Part shown: positions 14,531 to 20,854 of the stretch, piece after piece
Layout: each line of letters starts with the position of its first letter
Position numbering within the stretch: the first letter of the stretch is position 1
Source of the DNA: a virus
Length of the DNA: 20,854 nucleotides
Reading direction: 5' to 3' (one strand)
IMG/VR virus record: IMGVR_UViG_3300033154_000171
Span: 1 to 20,854 of that record
The notes under the pieces: generated by a model
What the model was told of the DNA's origin: nothing
What the model saw: only the letters and a program-made list of their open reading frames with translations
The model's database searches: none
Program-made: the position numbers and the translations under genes

Positions 14531-14587
14531 GCCACGCAGGAGGGTGAGCGGCGCCGGCCGGCCGCGTGGCGGTAGCCGGCCGGCGCC
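14531..14587 (-). promoter_or_regulatory. Strong hairpin / predicted H-type pseudoknot after the capsid gene
   Basis: The perfect 13-bp inverted repeat GCCGGCCGGCGCC/GGCGCCGGCCGGC pairs plus-strand 14575-14587 with 14550-14562, loop of 12 nt. In the minus-strand RNA the loop holds GCCACGC (14570-14564), which is exactly complementary to GCGUGGC at 14537-14531 downstream of the stem. That gives stem 1 of 13 bp, stem 2 of 7 bp (8 with a G-U), loop 1 of 4 nt (UACC), almost no gap between stems, and an 11-12-nt crossing loop. No U-run follows, so it is not an intrinsic terminator. It starts 17 nt after the capsid TAA. Confidence 0.72.
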
Positions 14588-14604
14588 ATTGCTCGGGTTC
14601 CCGC

Positions 14605-15888
14605 TTACGGGTTGGTGTTCACGTCCGACGACACGGAGAAACTGGCCGGCTGCCGGCAAATGTAATCCAGGGTCTGAGCGAACCGGAACGCGCGAAGGTT
14701 CTGCCAGAACGCGCTGCGCCCGCTGGTCGGGTGCGTCGCTTCCTCGGTGACCTTCACGCTGAACGTGCCCCACCGCACCAGCATCAGATCCGACCAGTCG
14801 CCGAAGTAGATGGCCGACTGGTCAGTGCCGGTGCCCTTGGTGCGCGTCACGTCAAGCTGGTTGAACGTGCCGATGGGCTCGCCCAGGATCTGCTTGGCCG
14901 GGCGCGTCGCCAACCCTTGGCCGGGAGGCTGTTGGGACGACGGGAACACATGGAAGCCAGGCGTGGCGCCTTCCGTAATCTTCATCATTTCGTAGAAAAG
15001 CCGCGAGTGCATCACGTAACCCGTGTTGCGCATGTTGCTGTTCGCGCTCGCCACGATCTTTTGCAGCTCAATCAGCAGGTCAATGCTGATGTCGCCACCG
15101 TCAGCGCCCGGGTCGGCATCGGCCGACCCAATGCCCGGAGTGTTGAACAGGCCGCGCGGTTGCGAGGCCGTGCCCGTGCCCTCCAGGCCAAGGAAGTCGG
15201 CGCGCAGGCCAGCGTCCTCGGTCACGTCGGTCAGGATCACGTTGTCGAGGCCGACCGCGTTCATGCCGATCAGGTCCAGCGACATCTCGATACCGCTGTA
15301 GCTCTGCTTCGGGTTCGCAATCAGATCGTCGAGCTGCGGCGTGCTCAGCGTCGGAACGCCCAGCTCCCCGCCCTCGGTGAAGGTCGCACCGCTCACGAGA
15401 CGCGGCACACCGAACGAACCGAAGCCGGCCGGCACGGTGAAGGACCGAATGCCCATCGACTCCAACACCTGCGACCCCTTGAGACGCTCAATGATGTCGT
15501 TGTCCATGAACTCGGGAATGGCAAAGCCGCCGTCTGCACCGATCTGGCCCTGCATCACCTTCTCAAAGTGATCGGCCGGGTACAGCTCGATGCCGTTGGC
15601 CTTGGCCTTGTTGTACTGCAGCTCTTTTTCGTAGACCTGCTTATGCACGCACTTGTCATGCGCGACGCGCAGGAAATCCTCAATCATGTACGCCTTCTGA
15701 TAGCGCGCATTCTCGGGGGTCACGTCGCCGTAGCCGGCCACGCCAATCGCGGCCATCTTTTCCTCGTGCGCCGACATGCGGGCATCAGTCGCCCGCTGCG
15801 CCGCCTCCAGCTCTTTCACCGTGGTGTGCACCGCCTTGGTGTCCTTCGCCACGTCCTCAACCATGCGCTCGATGTTTTCGAGTCCCAT
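14605..15888 (-). CDS. Major capsid protein, HK97 fold
   Basis: 427 residues from ATG 15888 with a textbook GAGGAGGA 4 nt upstream. Residues 1-48 form a charged coiled-coil (NIERMVEDVAKDTK, VKELEAAQRATDARM), an HK97 delta-domain type scaffold. The conserved shell domain begins near 117 (GADGGFAIPEFMDNDIIERL) and includes the spine-helix and P-domain region QLDDLIANPKQSYSGIEMSL. It also includes GTASQPRGLFNTPGIG (the G....p.Gl hallmark), YVMHSRLFYEMM, ILGEPIGTFNQ, YFGDWSDLMLVRWGTFSVKV and FRFAQTLDYI. Order protease, capsid matches HK97-like modules. The delta domain is probably cut off by the protease encoded upstream; the exact site, likely near 95-120, cannot be read from sequence. Confidence 0.95.
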   Translation of the reverse strand: MGLENIERMVEDVAKDTKAVHTTVKELEAAQRATDARMSAHEEKMAAIGVAGYGDVTPENARYQKAYMIEDFLRVAHDKCVHKQVYEKELQYNKAKANGIELYPADHFEKVMQGQIGADGGFAIPEFMDNDIIERLKGSQVLESMGIRSFTVPAGFGSFGVPRLVSGATFTEGGELGVPTLSTPQLDDLIANPKQSYSGIEMSLDLIGMNAVGLDNVILTDVTEDAGLRADFLGLEGTGTASQPRGLFNTPGIGSADADPGADGGDISIDLLIELQKIVASANSNMRNTGYVMHSRLFYEMMKITEGATPGFHVFPSSQQPPGQGLATRPAKQILGEPIGTFNQLDVTRTKGTGTDQSAIYFGDWSDLMLVRWGTFSVKVTEEATHPTSGRSAFWQNLRAFRFAQTLDYICRQPASFSVSSDVNTNP

Positions 15889-15892
15889 AGTG

Positions 15893-15900
15893 TCCTCCTC
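15893..15900 (-). promoter_or_regulatory. Strong ribosome-binding site of the major capsid gene
   Basis: GAGGAGGA with 4 nt before ATG 15888, the best Shine-Dalgarno of the window, in line with the copy number needed for capsid protein. Confidence 0.8.
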
Positions 15901-15905
15901 TGTTG

Positions 15906-15918
15906 CCCGCTACGCGGG
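15906..15918 (-). other. Small hairpin between protease and capsid genes
   Basis: CCCGC TAC GCGGG is a 5-bp stem with a 3-nt loop in the 44-nt gap. No T-run follows, so it is not a terminator. It might shield the capsid mRNA 5' side after processing, but the stem is short and may be chance. Confidence 0.3.
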
Positions 15919-15932
15919 TGGTTTCCTGGTCG

Positions 15933-17522
15933 CTAAACGCGACCGTTGGCTGACCCCGCGTTACGGAGTGCAAGGGTGTTCTGCAGCGACTTCTCCAACC
16001 GTGCCACCACGGTCGGGTCGTCCTGCAGGTCGTCGGCGTCGTGGCCCGGTGCCACTGACTTGACCGACTTGGACGTGGCAGGCACAGCGCCGGCCACTTT
16101 GTTCAGTGTGTCTAGCAGCTCGGCCGCCCGTGCGGTCATCGTCTGCATCGCGGTCTGCATCGCTTCGGCGTTCGCCGTCGCGCGCTCCTGGCGCTTCACC
16201 AGGTGGTCCAGCCGATCCAGCGTCGGCTTCAGCACCTTCGGCAGCAGCTCGGGCAGCGCGTGCGCAACCTGGTGCTTGGTCATCGGCACGCACTCGCCGA
16301 TCGCGCTGCACCACTCGGTGCCGTCAGGGCACCCGCCCTCGGGCGGGCTCGCCAGCTCCAGCGTGTCGTCGTCGGCATCGCCGGCGTCGTCGCTGTCGTC
16401 GTCCTCGTCGCTGTCGCCCAGCGCGGCCTCCAGCAGCGCGTCCAGGTCAGCGGCCGCCAGCCACTCCTCGACCTTCGCCACGTCCCAGCCTTCAGCCTTG
16501 GGGAAGGTCAGGAACGTGATGGTTTCGGCGCCCTCGTCGTCGTCGGCGCGCACGCCCACGGTCGCGGTCACCGGCATGTCGCCGGCCTCCAGCTCGATCT
16601 CGCGCACGCTGCCGTCCACATACTCCAGGTCGCCGTCAGCGATCTGTGCGTGCACCGCCTCGTCGTCCTCGGTCACCTCGGCCTTGTGGGTGTGCGCGTC
16701 GTCGGCCGCTTCCTCGTCGTCGCCCTCGGCCTTGAGGTAGGCGGCGAGCGTCGCCAGGTCATCGCCGCGCGCCTTGGCGGCCGCCAGGTCGATCGTCACC
16801 AGGTCGCCGTCGCGCTTGTAGGCGGCCGGCAGCTTGCACGTCCCGCATGCCTGGCGCTCCTGCAGCTCGGCCAGCTCGCGCAGTCCGGTCAGCAGCTCGG
16901 TCAGTGCCGGGCTGTAGCTCTTGCCGGCGGCCAGCGCCAGGTCCAGCACGCCCTTGCTCACGCTGATGGTGTCGGCGTCACGGTTGGAGCCAACGGCCGC
17001 GCCGCTCAGCTCCATCCAGTCGGCTTGCGTGTGCTCCAGGTGCTCGTCGGGTCCATCGGGTCGCTTCATCTTCTCCGCGATGAACCCCACCGACACGTCG
17101 GTGAGCGCCTGCGTTTTGTAGCCCTCAAACCAGGCGGGCGCGTGCTTGTTGACGGACGCCGGCACGAACGCCACCTGGCACTTCATGCCCTTGCCTTCGA
17201 TGATCTCGACGCTGCCCGGCACGACGCGGCCCAGCACCGGCACGCTGCCATCGCTCAGCGTGTGCATGTGCGCCGGCAGGAATGGCGGGTACTTGCCCGT
17301 CTTTTCCATGCGGGCCACCGACTTGGTGAACGCCGACGCGCGCACGATCTCGTTGTGACGATCCACCGACTCGGTGCTGGCCCACACCTCGATAATGCCG
17401 ATGCCGCCCAGGTGGTTTTTCTTGGACTCGCTGCCCTCGACGGGCGTGACCTTGGCGAACATCCGGCCGGCCTGGCGGCCGTCGTCCAACGTCGTCAGCC
17501 CGGTGGTCTTGTCGTACTTCAT
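15933..17522 (-). CDS. Prohead protease fused to acidic, scaffold-like C-terminal region
   Basis: 529 residues from ATG 17522, an ATGA overlap with the portal stop; GAGGAG lies 6 nt upstream. Residues 38-190 are a U35-type prohead serine protease: GGIGIIEVWASTESVDRHNE, FLPAHMHTLS with catalytic His85 or His87, ALTDVSVGF with Ser144, and DWMELSGAAVGSNRDADTIS (168-187), the W.E.S.....N.DA hallmark. HK97 gp4 is only about 225 residues; here some 330 follow. They contain CGTC (226-229), a mixed alpha/beta segment (300-365), a D/E/S-rich tract (369-387) and CPDGTEWCSAIGECVP (398-413). A long helical coiled-coil-like stretch (415-480) and a C-terminal helix complete it. I infer protease plus scaffold in one chain, cut on maturation. 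Confidence 0.92.
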   Translation of the reverse strand: MKYDKTTGLTTLDDGRQAGRMFAKVTPVEGSESKKNHLGGIGIIEVWASTESVDRHNEIVRASAFTKSVARMEKTGKYPPFLPAHMHTLSDGSVPVLGRVVPGSVEIIEGKGMKCQVAFVPASVNKHAPAWFEGYKTQALTDVSVGFIAEKMKRPDGPDEHLEHTQADWMELSGAAVGSNRDADTISVSKGVLDLALAAGKSYSPALTELLTGLRELAELQERQACGTCKLPAAYKRDGDLVTIDLAAAKARGDDLATLAAYLKAEGDDEEAADDAHTHKAEVTEDDEAVHAQIADGDLEYVDGSVREIELEAGDMPVTATVGVRADDDEGAETITFLTFPKAEGWDVAKVEEWLAAADLDALLEAALGDSDEDDDSDDAGDADDDTLELASPPEGGCPDGTEWCSAIGECVPMTKHQVAHALPELLPKVLKPTLDRLDHLVKRQERATANAEAMQTAMQTMTARAAELLDTLNKVAGAVPATSKSVKSVAPGHDADDLQDDPTVVARLEKSLQNTLALRNAGSANGRV

Positions 17523-20026
17523 CGGTCACTCCTCGCGCTGTGCGCGCACGTCGTCTGTAGGTTCTCCGCGTCCCAGCCCAGCAGCGTGTCCAGGTATGCC
17601 TCGCCCTGGCCGCTCCGCACGTACTCCTCCAGCTTGCCGGCCGCCAGCTCCATGCCGCCGTAGAACGCCAGGCGCAGCTCGTCGGCCGTCATCGGCACGG
17701 CGCGGTTCGCCAGGTGAGCGTCGGCCTCATCGGGCGGCACCATGTCCAGGTCACACCGGCAGTTGACGATCTCGCTGGCCGGCGCCGTCGAGTCCAAGGG
17801 ATGGCGCAGCCCGTTCGTGAACAGCTCGCGGCCCAGCAGCACCGGCCGGTCGAAGCTGGAGAACTCCGCGACGAAGTGCGTATTGCGCACGTCCTCGTCG
17901 CCGGCCGACAGCCAACGCCCCATGTCCAGCGCCGCGCTCGCTTCCTCAAACTTGATCGTGCTGGCGATGGTGCCCTGCTCGGTGCGCGCGATGCGCAGCG
18001 TGCGGGCAGGATCAGACAGCCGGCCGCTGATGTTGGCGATGCGCACCCGCAGCTCGCGGATACTCTCACCGTTGGCGATGCCCTCGCGCAGCTGCGTGGC
18101 GAGCTGGCCGGCGATGCGGTCATTGATGCCGGTCACAAGCTGCGTGCGTGCGTTGATGAACCGCTGCACCGGGGCCGCATTCAAGTCAATGCCTACCACT
18201 TGGGGGCCCACCAGAGAACTCAGCGCCTCGGTAGTAAAGGCAGAGCTGAACTCGGCCGCCGCGTTGAACGCCTCGCGGCTTATAGAGCGCAGGCGTGCGT
18301 CCCACTCGGCGCGGTCGAAGATGATGGCCTCCACGTCGGAGGTTGTCACCTTCGCTTCGGTCATCGGCAGGCCGGGCGCCACGCGCGTCTCGCGGGCCAC
18401 GCGGTTGAAACTGCGCATGATCTCGTTCGACAGCGCCAGCATGTAGTTGCGCAGCGGCGTGACGTAGACGCGCTCGCTCGGGCGCAGCACCTGCTGCCAC
18501 CACTGGTTCCACCTGGCGGCCGCGCCCTGCGCGCGCTTGCGCTTCGCCTTCGTCTCCAGCGCGTCGATCGCCGACAGGTGCAGGCTGCGGGCCTGCTCGG
18601 TCGCCAGGTCATCGCGCGCCAGCTCGGCCTGCATCGCGGCGTCTAGCTCGGCAGTCTTGGGCTCCGGCGTCGGGCCTGGTGCGGCCGGCGCGGCCGGCTG
18701 CATGAGCGTGGCGCCGGCGGCGACGGCCTCAATGGGCGCCTGCGTGTTCGGCACCAGCACCACGTCGTCGCCAGGCTGACGCTCCAGGTCCAGGTCCATC
18801 TTGCGGTTCGCTTCGCGCAGCGTGGTGCCGGCTTCCTTCATCTTCAGCACGGTGTCCCACTTGGATTCTTCCACCATGCGCAGCGCGTCCACCTTGCTGC
18901 GATCCCAAAACGCGGTGTACTTTCCGCCTTCGATGTGGCGCAGCAGCTGCGTGTCGATCGTGGCCGCCAGGTCATCCTGAATCGGAATGATGTTGCCGCC
19001 CCATAGGTCGCGGTTGGCTTGCGCGGCGTTGCTAAACGTCTGGTCGGTGGTCTTGCCCAGCGCCGTCTCGGGCCAGTTGAACAGGCCCAGCACCACGTCC
19101 TTGTTCCACTGCCGCAGGCCCAGGTACTCCAGGTCTTTGTTCGTCTGCGTGTTCGGAATGAAGGTGGCGCCGTCCTCAAGAATCATCATCTTGTGCGCCT
19201 TGCGCGCGCCCCGGTGCTTGTCCTCCATCTGCTTGCGCATGTCGGCGTACTGGTCCTCATCGACTTCGCCGGCAAAGGACAGGAAGCCGCTGGCCTCCAC
19301 GCCGTTCACGAACTTCGCCAGCATGTGCTCGTCGGCTTCCACGTCCGCGTTCAGCGTGATCGTGCCGGCCGCGAGCGGCGGGCAGCCGCGCGTCATGTCG
19401 TAGGGGTTCTCAGTGTGGTGGTGCACGACCTGGTCCGCGCTCAGCAGCACGCGGCTGCCGTTCGGCTTGGTCAGCATCCAGCTCACCGGGATGTCGTCAG
19501 GGCCCATCGCGTGCGGCTTCCAGATCGAACCGCCAGGCCAGGGCATCATGAAGTCGGGCACCTGCGCCACGTTCTTGCGGCCGAGAACCCAAAAGCACTC
19601 GCCGAGTAGATCCATCCAGAGCTGCGTAAACGCCAGCATCTGCTTGCCGCTCATGCTGCGGTTCGGACGCTCAAAGAGACTTGCCAGCTTCATCGCCGTC
19701 TCGCCGTCGCCCTGGTCCACCTGCAGCGTGCTGCCGTCGCTCGCCGTCTTGCCGACGACGAACGGCGCGCTGGTGATGTGGCGTTTGCGGCTGTTGAGCG
19801 TGGCGAACACCCACGGGTGTTCTTTGTAGGCGTGCGTCAAGCGGTGCGGTGCGCCGCCAGTGAGTCCCGCCCAGAAACCCGGGTTCGCTCCGGCCTGGCG
19901 CCGGCGCGGGCGCAGCGTCGCCTCGCGGTCCACGGGCTCGGAACTGATGGCGGCCGCGCACATGGCGCGAAAGTCCTGCAGGCTGCTCACTGCCTCGCTA
20001 TGTAGCGGGAAGCGGCCGGCTGTCAC
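17519..20026 (-). CDS. Portal protein fused to MuF-like head morphogenesis domain
   Basis: 835 residues from GTG 20026; an ATG 21 codons later (AGGA about 10 nt upstream) is an alternative start. Residues about 55-425 are an HK97-family portal: HPWVFATLNSRKRHI, LLGECFWVLGRKN, ADQVVHHHTENPYD, GCPPLAAGTITLNADVEADE, FSNAAQANRDLWGGNIIPIQ, then ALRMVEESKWDTVLKMKEAG. A Pro/Ala linker (about 438-458) leads to a helical region and an SPP1-gp7/MuF domain: ISGRLSDPARTLRIARTEQG (666-685), SAGDEDVRNTHF (707-718), and RHPLDSTAP ... NCRCDL (741-760). The portal forms the dodecameric DNA gate; MuF proteins are minor capsid proteins carried with or ejected with DNA. The two are separate genes in most phages. 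The start lacks a good Shine-Dalgarno and abuts a hairpin. Confidence 0.92.
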   Translation of the reverse strand: MTAGRFPLHSEAVSSLQDFRAMCAAAISSEPVDREATLRPRRRQAGANPGFWAGLTGGAPHRLTHAYKEHPWVFATLNSRKRHITSAPFVVGKTASDGSTLQVDQGDGETAMKLASLFERPNRSMSGKQMLAFTQLWMDLLGECFWVLGRKNVAQVPDFMMPWPGGSIWKPHAMGPDDIPVSWMLTKPNGSRVLLSADQVVHHHTENPYDMTRGCPPLAAGTITLNADVEADEHMLAKFVNGVEASGFLSFAGEVDEDQYADMRKQMEDKHRGARKAHKMMILEDGATFIPNTQTNKDLEYLGLRQWNKDVVLGLFNWPETALGKTTDQTFSNAAQANRDLWGGNIIPIQDDLAATIDTQLLRHIEGGKYTAFWDRSKVDALRMVEESKWDTVLKMKEAGTTLREANRKMDLDLERQPGDDVVLVPNTQAPIEAVAAGATLMQPAAPAAPGPTPEPKTAELDAAMQAELARDDLATEQARSLHLSAIDALETKAKRKRAQGAAARWNQWWQQVLRPSERVYVTPLRNYMLALSNEIMRSFNRVARETRVAPGLPMTEAKVTTSDVEAIIFDRAEWDARLRSISREAFNAAAEFSSAFTTEALSSLVGPQVVGIDLNAAPVQRFINARTQLVTGINDRIAGQLATQLREGIANGESIRELRVRIANISGRLSDPARTLRIARTEQGTIASTIKFEEASAALDMGRWLSAGDEDVRNTHFVAEFSSFDRPVLLGRELFTNGLRHPLDSTAPASEIVNCRCDLDMVPPDEADAHLANRAVPMTADELRLAFYGGMELAAGKLEEYVRSGQGEAYLDTLLGWDAENLQTTCAHSARSDR
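17529..17534 (-). promoter_or_regulatory. Ribosome-binding site of the protease gene
   Basis: GAGGAG with a 6-nt spacer before ATG 17522, lying inside the last portal codons. It supports the ATGA-coupled start. Confidence 0.65.
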
Positions 20027-20044
20027 CAGGCATTTCTGCCCTGG
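20026..20044 (-). promoter_or_regulatory. GNRA-capped hairpin abutting the portal start codon
   Basis: Minus-strand RNA reads CCAGGGCA GAAA UGCCUGG: seven pairs with one bulged G, closed by a GAAA tetraloop. Its last G is the first base of the GUG start at 20026. It would leave no accessible Shine-Dalgarno for that GUG, so it may limit portal translation or point to the internal ATG as the true start. Confidence 0.5.
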
Positions 20045-20052
20045 CCCCTACC

Positions 20053-20289
20053 CTATGAGGCGGGTTTAGGCGGTTTGCGGCGGGTTTGCCGCTCACGAAT
20101 CCGGCGCAGCTCGGCCACCTTGAACCGCCGGTGGTTCCCGTCTGTGCGGAACGGGTGCAGCGTGCCGGCCGCCACCATGCGGTCGATCGTCGCGCGGCAC
20201 ACGCCAAGGAATAGCATCGCGTCGCGCAGCGGCACGGCCTCCCACACGGTGCGCCGGCGCTCGGTGTTGACGCGCACGCCGCGCGGCAC
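20053..20289 (-). CDS. Excisionase-type helix-turn-helix DNA-binding protein
   Basis: 78 residues from GTG 20289, overlapping the upstream stop as TAGTG. Residues 19-62 form a MerR/excisionase-like winged helix-turn-helix: VPLRDAMLFLGVCRATIDRM, VAAGTLHPFRT, then DGNHRRFKVAELRRI, with the wing motif G-x-H-R-R-F. A basic tail (RERQTRRKPPKP) follows. Such domains occur in excisionases, small regulators and the DNA-binding part of lambda-type small terminases (gpNu1). At 78 residues it is only the DNA-binding unit. Lying inside the packaging/portal block, a packaging-site or late-regulator role is as likely as excision. I cannot decide between these. Confidence 0.82.
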   Translation of the reverse strand: MPRGVRVNTERRRTVWEAVPLRDAMLFLGVCRATIDRMVAAGTLHPFRTDGNHRRFKVAELRRIRERQTRRKPPKPAS

Positions 20290-20621
20290 TACTTGGCCGC
20301 CAGGTTGATCCGCTGCGTCTCGCGGTTATGGAAGTCGCCCACGCCTGGGCCCATCGGCAGGTCTAGGCAAAAGTGATCGGTCGGTTCCAGCTTCAGTAGT
20401 GGCGACGTTTCGACAACCGACTGCACAAAGCACTGCGCCAGGTTGCGCGGCGTGGTGCTACTCAGCCCGATCGCGTCCAGCATGTCGCGGCCGCCGTCAC
20501 GCATCGCCACCATCAGCACAACCTGCCGCGCGTCCACCGACTCCACGGTGCCGATGTGCCGCCAGTCGGTGGTGCCGGCCGTCAGCCTGGCGAACAGGCG
20601 ATGGCCCAGCGCGCTACTCAA
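20289..20621 (-). CDS. Hypothetical protein
   Basis: 110 residues if it starts at TTG 20621, which overlaps the stop of the SAP-like gene by 8 nt; no clear Shine-Dalgarno is seen and the start is uncertain. No family recognised. The N-terminal half reads LGHRLFARLTAG, then GTVESVDARQVVLMVAMRDG, which looks like a small beta-barrel or strand pair; the C-terminal half has LAQCFVQSVVETSPLLKLEP and ends RINLAAK. It sits in a cluster of small overlapping genes just upstream of the portal, where packaging accessory or small terminase genes are often found. Tight overlaps on both sides argue that it is a real gene. Confidence 0.62.
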   Translation of the reverse strand: MSSALGHRLFARLTAGTTDWRHIGTVESVDARQVVLMVAMRDGGRDMLDAIGLSSTTPRNLAQCFVQSVVETSPLLKLEPTDHFCLDLPMGPGVGDFHNRETQRINLAAK

Positions 20622-20733
20622 CGGCGTCGTTCGGGTCGGCCTGGGCGCGCAGCCGCTCTTGCAGCTCGGCCTTGAGGCCGCCCGTCTCCAGGCCGGCCAG
20701 CTCGCACTCGGCCTGCAGCTCGGCCTTGGTCAT
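20614..20733 (-). CDS. SAP-like microprotein, 39 residues
   Basis: ATG 20733 to TAG 20616-20614. The sequence starts MTKAELQAECELAGL and continues ETGGLKAELQERL, matching the SAP pattern (eLk.ec...GL.t.G.KaeL.eRL), a two-helix nucleic-acid binding motif of about 35 residues. The motif takes up almost the whole protein. It starts 6 nt after the upstream stop, preceded only by AGCAGG, and its own stop overlaps the next start. The same motif is often found as the end of larger phage structural proteins (for example in connector proteins), so it could be a detached domain. DNA binding during packaging is inference. Confidence 0.6.
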   Translation of the reverse strand: MTKAELQAECELAGLETGGLKAELQERLRAQADPNDAVE

Positions 20734-20739
20734 CCTGCT

Positions 20740-20854
20740 CTAGGTGTCGGCCTCGGGGTCGGCCGGCGTCGGCGTGACGGGCACGGTGCCCTCCTCGCGC
20801 GCTTCCTCCTCGGCCGCCAGTCGCTCGGTGGTCGCGCGACCCTGCGCGCGCTTC
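20740..20854 (-). CDS. C-terminal end of an unidentified protein (runs off right edge)
   Basis: The last 37 codons before TAG 20742-20740 are open to the window edge. They encode a charged helix (RLAAEEEAREEG) and then a Pro/Thr/Asp-rich end (VPVTPTPADPEADT). This resembles a disordered tail and shows no family signature. From its place upstream of the portal it could be the end of a large terminase or another packaging gene, but the sequence here does not show that. Confidence 0.6.
   Translation of the reverse strand, partial: KRAQGRATTERLAAEEEAREEGTVPVTPTPADPEADT

Noticed and set aside
14550-14587. Rho-independent terminator after the capsid gene.
   Set aside because: The stem is strong but no T-run follows on the minus strand, and the operon clearly continues downstream.
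14482-14589. Upstream start (ATG 14589) for the decoration-like protein.
   Set aside because: It lies at the edge of the 13-bp stem without a Shine-Dalgarno, and the added residues are basic and low-complexity. ATG 14481 has AAGGAG at good spacing.
16203-17663. Plus-strand frame of nearly 490 codons opposite the protease gene, and a similar one at 14566-15936 opposite the capsid gene.
   Set aside because: Arg/His/Val-rich shadows of strongly supported minus-strand genes.

Overview
The window is a continuous stretch of the late structural operon of a tailed dsDNA phage or prophage with a long non-contractile (siphovirus, lambda-like) tail. Every gene I can support lies on the minus strand, so transcription runs from high to low coordinates. 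Base composition is roughly two thirds G+C by eye. GTG and TTG starts and ATGA, GTGA or TAATG overlaps are common. The lambda-type M-L-K-I-J tail-tip order and the four-cysteine gpL-like protein point to a Gram-negative, probably proteobacterial, host. That host assignment is inference. No integrase, lysis, replication, tRNA or CRISPR sequence is present, so the window cannot say whether the phage is temperate.

Layout in transcription order. 20854-20027: C-terminal end of an unidentified gene, a 39-residue SAP-like microprotein, a hypothetical protein, and a small excisionase-type helix-turn-helix protein. 20026-14605: head module, with an HK97-type portal fused to a MuF head-morphogenesis domain, a prohead protease fused to a long acidic, scaffold-like tail, and the HK97-fold major capsid protein. 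14604-11814: a small beta-rich protein (decoration candidate), a bipolar acidic-tailed protein, a gp6-like connector, a gp10/tail-completion-like protein and a tail-terminator-like protein. 11811-7438: tail tube, tail assembly chaperones G and G-T joined by a canonical -1 frameshift, and an 846-residue tape measure. 7438-1: gpM-like, gpL-like, an NlpC/P60 (gpK-like) peptidase, a gpI-gpJ fusion, an FN3-like tail-tip protein, and the N-terminal 489 residues of a tail fibre that runs off the left edge.

How it works together: protease and scaffold-like sequence guide capsid shell assembly on the portal; connector, closure and terminator proteins join head to tail; G/GT chaperones load the tape measure, around which tube protein polymerises; M, L, K, I-J, FN3-like and fibre proteins form the tip that recognises the host.

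The most unusual signals are at RNA level. They are: a strong predicted H-type pseudoknot just after the capsid stop codon, in a gap that is in frame with the next gene; a leader at 13949-14085 whose ribosome-binding site can be masked by an upstream anti-SD segment; a 19-nt inverted repeat (18/19) linking that leader with the leader of the tail chaperone gene 3.2 kb away; and the A AAA AAC slippery site with an 11-bp stem.
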